Shown here in pieces: positions 13,244 to 16,414 of a stretch of 16,414 nucleotides of DNA. The stretch is taken from NCBI GenBank assembly GCA_014380545.1, contig JACMJP010000100.1:1-16414 (forward strand), in the 5' to 3' direction. Position 1 is the stretch's first letter, and each line of letters begins with the position of its first letter. This stretch comes from Chitinophagales bacterium. Lineage in GTDB: Bacteria; Bacteroidota; Bacteroidia; Chitinophagales; BACL12. Position numbers and translations under genes: made by a program. The notes under the pieces were generated by a model. That model made no database searches. It saw nothing but the letters and a program-made list of their open reading frames with translations, and had not been told where the DNA came from.

Positions 13244-13630
13244 ATGGTTGAATTAAAAGAATTTGCAGAACAGTTAGTAAGCCTTTCTGTAAAAGAAGTT
13301 AATGAACTTGCCAAAATCCTTAAAGATGAATACGGCATTGAGCCCGCTGCAGCAGCACCAGTAATGGTTGCAAGTGCAGGCGGTGGAGCCGGTGATGCTG
13401 GAGCAGGTGTGGCAGAAAAAACATCATTTGATGTAATATTAAAAAGTGCCGGTGGAGCAAAACTTTCAGTGGTTAAAGTTGTGAAGGACGCTACAGGTCT
13501 TGGCTTAAAAGAAGCAAAAGATTTAGTGGATGGAGCACCAAAAGCAGTGAAGGAAGGAGTTGACAAAGCTTCAGCAGAAGATTTGAAAAAATTACTCGAG
13601 GATGCTGGTGCAGAAGTAGAGATCAAATAA
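13244..13630 (+). CDS. rplL: 50S ribosomal protein bL12 (L7/L12)
   Basis: Multi-copy stalk protein that recruits the translation GTPases, including the EF-Tu encoded upstream. The 128-residue acidic protein has the N-terminal dimerisation domain (1-34, ELKEFAEQLVSLSVKEVNELAKIL), a Gly/Ala-rich flexible hinge (about 35-58) and the C-terminal domain (about 59-128) with VVKDATGLGLKEAKDLVDGAPKAVKEGV, the factor-binding surface. The hinge is slightly longer than in E. coli (121 aa protein). A hairpin-rich 109-base gap separates it from rpoB. Confidence 0.98.
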   Translation: MVELKEFAEQLVSLSVKEVNELAKILKDEYGIEPAAAAPVMVASAGGGAGDAGAGVAEKTSFDVILKSAGGAKLSVVKVVKDATGLGLKEAKDLVDGAPKAVKEGVDKASAEDLKKLLEDAGAEVEIK

Positions 13631-13644
13631 TTGATCTTTTCTCT

Positions 13645-13658
13645 TCCGCCACGGCGGA
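13645..13658. repeat. Short CCGCC/GGCGG palindrome after rplL
   Basis: TCCGCC-AC-GGCGGA is a 6-bp inverted repeat with almost no loop, 14 bases after the rplL stop and followed by TT. Its two arms match those of the hairpin at 10597-10614 between tuf and tRNA-Trp, which has a longer centre. It may be one of a family of small intergenic palindromes in this genome, or a processing site. Confidence 0.4.
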
Positions 13659-13670
13659 TTAAATAATGAA

Positions 13671-13700
13671 AGGCTTCATCTGCTTCAGGTGGATGAGCCT
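13671..13700 (+). promoter_or_regulatory. Hairpin in the rplL-rpoB gap
   Basis: AGGC-T (13671-13675) pairs with AGCCT (13696-13700), and the stem continues with CATC/GATG and CTG/CAG across small bulges to a short loop near 13683-13685. It is followed by GTTTCC, not a full T-run. In E. coli the same gap holds a partial attenuator and an RNase III cleavage site that lowers rpoB relative to rplL; a similar job is likely here, by position only. Confidence 0.45.
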
Positions 13701-13739
13701 GTTTCCTATTTAGTCATTTCACTAACTTTAAAAACGACT

Positions 13740-16414
13740 ATGCCTGCCAACACTTTAAAAAGAAAAGAAAGGATCAACTTCGGTAAGATCAAAAAAATCG
13801 GTGAATATCCAAACTTACTAGACATACAAGTAAAATCATTTAAAGACTTCTTTCAACTTGAGACTACTCAGGAGAATAGAGGAAACGAAGGATTGTACAG
13901 AGTATTTACTGAAAACTTCCCGATTACCGATGCCCGAAATATTTTTGTTCTTGAGTTCCTTGATTATTTCATTGATCCGCCAAGATATTCAATCGAGGAA
14001 TGTATGGAAAGAGGACTTACTTACAGCGTTCCGCTGAAAGCTAAGTTAAAGCTGTCCTGTAATGATGAGGAACATATAGATTTTCAAACCATTGTTCAGG
14101 ATGTATTCCTCGGTAACATACCTTATATGACGCCCAAAGGAACATTCATTGTTAATGGTGCAGAACGTATAGTTGTTTCTCAACTTCACCGATCACCTGG
14201 TGTATTCTTTGGTCAATCTATTCACCCGAACGGAACAAAAATTTATTCTGCAAGGGTAATTCCTTTTAAAGGAGCATGGATGGAATTTGCTACCGATATT
14301 AATAATGTAATGTATGCATATATTGACAGGAAGAAAAAATTTCCCGTAACTACATTATTAAGAGCAATAGGGTATGATACCGATAAAGACATACTTGAAT
14401 TATTCGGTTTAGCTGAAGAAGTAAAAGCCGATAAAAAAACCTTATCATCAAATATAGGAAGAAAGCTTGCAGCAAGGGTATTAAGGACATGGAGAGAAGA
14501 TTTCGTAGATGAGGATACCGGCGAAGTAGTTTCAATTGAAAGAAACGAAGTTATTCTTGAGCGAGATACTGTTTTAACAGATGATAATATTCAGCAAGTT
14601 CTCGAAACAGGTGTACAGAAGGTCATCCTCACTAAAGATGATGTTCAGGTGGACTACTCGATCATTTTAAATACATTGCAAAAAGATGTATCCAACTCAG
14701 AATTGGAAGCTGTTCAACATATTTATCGTCAGCTTCGTGGAGCAGAACCACCTGATGATGAAACAGCAAGAGGAGTAATTGATAAATTATTCTTCTCCGA
14801 CAAACGATATGATCTTGGTGAGGTTGGAAGATATAAGATCAATCAGAAACTTGGTCATAATTTCCCGCTTGATACAAAAGTTCTTACTAAAGAAGATATC
14901 ATAGCAATTGTTGCTTATTTAGTAGAGCTTTCAAATGCTAAAGCAGAGATCGATGATATTGACCACCTGAGCAACCGCCGGGTTCGTACAGTTGGAGAAC
15001 AATTGTATGCGCAGTTTGGTGTTGGTTTAGCCAGGATGGCAAGAACAATCCGTGAAAGAATGAATGTTCGTGATAACGAAGTATTCACTCCAATTGAATT
15101 GATAAATGCAAGAACATTATCTTCTGTTATCAATTCATTCTTTGGTACGAGCCAGTTGAGTCAGTTTCTGGATCAAGTGAATCCGCTTGCAGAGATAACT
15201 CATAAGAGAAGGATTTCGGCATTAGGTCCCGGTGGTTTAAGTCGTGAAAGAGCGGGTTTTGAGGTTCGAGACGTACACTATTCCCATTATGGAAGATTAT
15301 GTACAATAGAAACTCCTGAAGGACCAAACATTGGTCTGATCTCAACACTTTGTGTGCATGCTAAGATCAATAAAATGGGTTTTATAGAAACCCCTTATCG
15401 TAAAGTTACACATGGCAGGGTTGACTTAAAAGGACCTGTTGAATATTTGAATGCTGATGACGAAGACCATAAAGTAATTGCTCAGGCAAATGTTCCTATT
15501 GATGAAAAAGGAAACTTTCTTATAGATAAAATCAAATGCCGGGAAACTGGTGATTTCCCTGAATATGAACCTGAGAAAATAGAATATATGGATGTTGCGC
15601 CTAACCAAATCGTTGGTGTATCAGCATCTTTAATTCCATTTCTTGAACATGATGATGCAAACCGAGCATTAATGGGTTCGAACATGCAGCGTCAGTCAGT
15701 ACCGCTATTAAAACCACAAGCCCCTGTTGTAGGAACAGGTTTGGAACAAAAAGTTGCAGAAGATTCAAAAATGCTTCTCAACGCAGAAGGACATGGTGTT
15801 GTGGAGTATGCTGATGCAAATGAAATTATTATTAGGTATGATCGCACAGACAATGATTCATTAGTGAGTTTTGAAGATAACCGCAAAACATACAAATTAC
15901 GCAAATTCAAAAAAACGAATCAGAGCACATGTATCAATATTAAACCAATAGTAACTAAGGGTGATAAAATTGTTCCTGGTCAGGTATTGTGCGAGGGTTA
16001 TGCAACTGAAGGTGGTGAGCTTGCATTGGGTGTGAACTTAAGAGTAGCATTCATGCCATGGAAGGGCTACAACTTTGAGGATGCTATTGTTATTAATGAG
16101 CGTATTGTTCGGGAAGATATATTCACTTCTATTCATATTGAAGAATATGAACTGGAAGTTCGGGATACAAAATTGGGGGAAGAAGAATTAACTGCGGATA
16201 TTCCAAATGTATCAGAAGAAGCAACTAAAGATCTTGATTCAAATGGCATCATTCGCATTGGTGCTGCGGTAAAAGAAGGGGATATTCTTATTGGTAAGAT
16301 AACCCCGAAAGGAGAAACAGACCCAACACCGGAAGAAAAACTGTTGAGAGCTATCTTCGGCGATAAAGCGGGAGATGTAAAGGATGCTTCTTTAAAAGCT
16401 GCACCATCAGTGGA
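13740..16414 (+). CDS. rpoB: RNA polymerase beta subunit, N-terminal 891 residues (truncated by window end)
   Basis: Catalytic core subunit of RNA polymerase. The frame opens at the ATG 13740-13742 (MPANTLKRKERINFGKIKK) and stays open to the edge; Bacteroidota RpoB is about 1270 residues, so roughly 70% is present. Visible landmarks: SFKDFFQLETTQENRGNEGL (33-52), the lobe and protrusion with GTFIVNGAERIVVSQLHRSPGV (about 138-159), the rifampicin region FFGTSQLSQFLDQVNP to HKRRISALGPGGLSRERAGFEVRDVH (467-515), IETPEGPNIGLI (about 524-535), and the active-site segment VAFMPWKGYNFEDAIVINE with the Glu780-Asp781 pair, ending in DPTPEEKLLRAIFGDKAGDVKDASL. Val480 and Thr522 replace residues that are Asn518 and Pro560 in E. 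coli by hand alignment. The 109-base gap after rplL contains two hairpins, and no Shine-Dalgarno precedes the start. Confidence 0.98.
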   Translation, partial: MPANTLKRKERINFGKIKKIGEYPNLLDIQVKSFKDFFQLETTQENRGNEGLYRVFTENFPITDARNIFVLEFLDYFIDPPRYSIEECMERGLTYSVPLKAKLKLSCNDEEHIDFQTIVQDVFLGNIPYMTPKGTFIVNGAERIVVSQLHRSPGVFFGQSIHPNGTKIYSARVIPFKGAWMEFATDINNVMYAYIDRKKKFPVTTLLRAIGYDTDKDILELFGLAEEVKADKKTLSSNIGRKLAARVLRTWREDFVDEDTGEVVSIERNEVILERDTVLTDDNIQQVLETGVQKVILTKDDVQVDYSIILNTLQKDVSNSELEAVQHIYRQLRGAEPPDDETARGVIDKLFFSDKRYDLGEVGRYKINQKLGHNFPLDTKVLTKEDIIAIVAYLVELSNAKAEIDDIDHLSNRRVRTVGEQLYAQFGVGLARMARTIRERMNVRDNEVFTPIELINARTLSSVINSFFGTSQLSQFLDQVNPLAEITHKRRISALGPGGLSRERAGFEVRDVHYSHYGRLCTIETPEGPNIGLISTLCVHAKINKMGFIETPYRKVTHGRVDLKGPVEYLNADDEDHKVIAQANVPIDEKGNFLIDKIKCRETGDFPEYEPEKIEYMDVAPNQIVGVSASLIPFLEHDDANRALMGSNMQRQSVPLLKPQAPVVGTGLEQKVAEDSKMLLNAEGHGVVEYADANEIIIRYDRTDNDSLVSFEDNRKTYKLRKFKKTNQSTCINIKPIVTKGDKIVPGQVLCEGYATEGGELALGVNLRVAFMPWKGYNFEDAIVINERIVREDIFTSIHIEEYELEVRDTKLGEEELTADIPNVSEEATKDLDSNGIIRIGAAVKEGDILIGKITPKGETDPTPEEKLLRAIFGDKAGDVKDASLKAAPSV

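Overview
The window is an AT-rich chromosomal stretch from a member of the Bacteroidota, probably environmental; class and genus cannot be fixed from sequence alone. The evidence is: start codons almost never have a Shine-Dalgarno sequence and are preceded by A-rich tracts; several intergenic gaps carry TAnnTTTG boxes (the -7 element of this phylum); the gene order rpsU - xerC - hpf - tRNA-Thr/Tyr/Gly/Thr - tuf - tRNA-Trp - secE - nusG - rplKAJL - rpoB is a Bacteroidota arrangement; and bS21 has the phylum's form.

Layout. Bases 1-986 (minus) hold the N-terminal 328 residues of a membrane pyrophosphatase. Diverging from it are two APC-family amino-acid permeases (1174-4125), a membrane-anchored protein with four helix-hairpin-helix repeats (4183-5328), adenine phosphoribosyltransferase overlapping it by 4 nt (5325-5855), and an acyl-CoA dehydrogenase (5898-7037). 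Then come ribosomal protein bS21, a XerC/D recombinase and a short hibernation factor (7136-8640), closed by a strong hairpin terminator. Four tRNAs follow (8745-9343) in the same order as the thrU-tyrU-glyT-thrT-tufB cluster of E. coli, then EF-Tu, tRNA-Trp, SecE, NusG, ribosomal proteins L11, L1, L10 and L7/L12, and the first 891 residues of RpoB, cut by the window end. No protein-coding gene was found between 8641 and 9400, and no gap between genes exceeds 300 bases.

How the genes work together. The right two thirds is the core of translation, transcription and ribosome hibernation: tRNAs, EF-Tu, L11/L1/L10/L12 (stalk and factor-binding region), NusG and RNA polymerase beta, plus SecE of the translocon. 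The left third is metabolic: a pyrophosphate-driven ion pump, amino-acid uptake, purine salvage and fatty/branched acyl-CoA oxidation. PPi hydrolysis by the pump also pulls Apt and aminoacylation reactions forward, but that link is only thematic.

Novelty. I see no unknown defence, mobile or biosynthetic system here; this is mostly conserved housekeeping DNA. The points worth a second look are: the ion-selecting glutamate of the pyrophosphatase, which has moved to the Flavobacterium-type proton-pump position; a terminator/anti-terminator-like three-arm element between tuf and tRNA-Trp; unusually structured tRNA spacers, including a possible pseudoknot; small CCGCC/GGCGG palindromes; a bS21 carrying the residue linked to anti-Shine-Dalgarno sequestration but whose own gene has no Shine-Dalgarno; and two unusual residues in or near the rifampicin region of RpoB.
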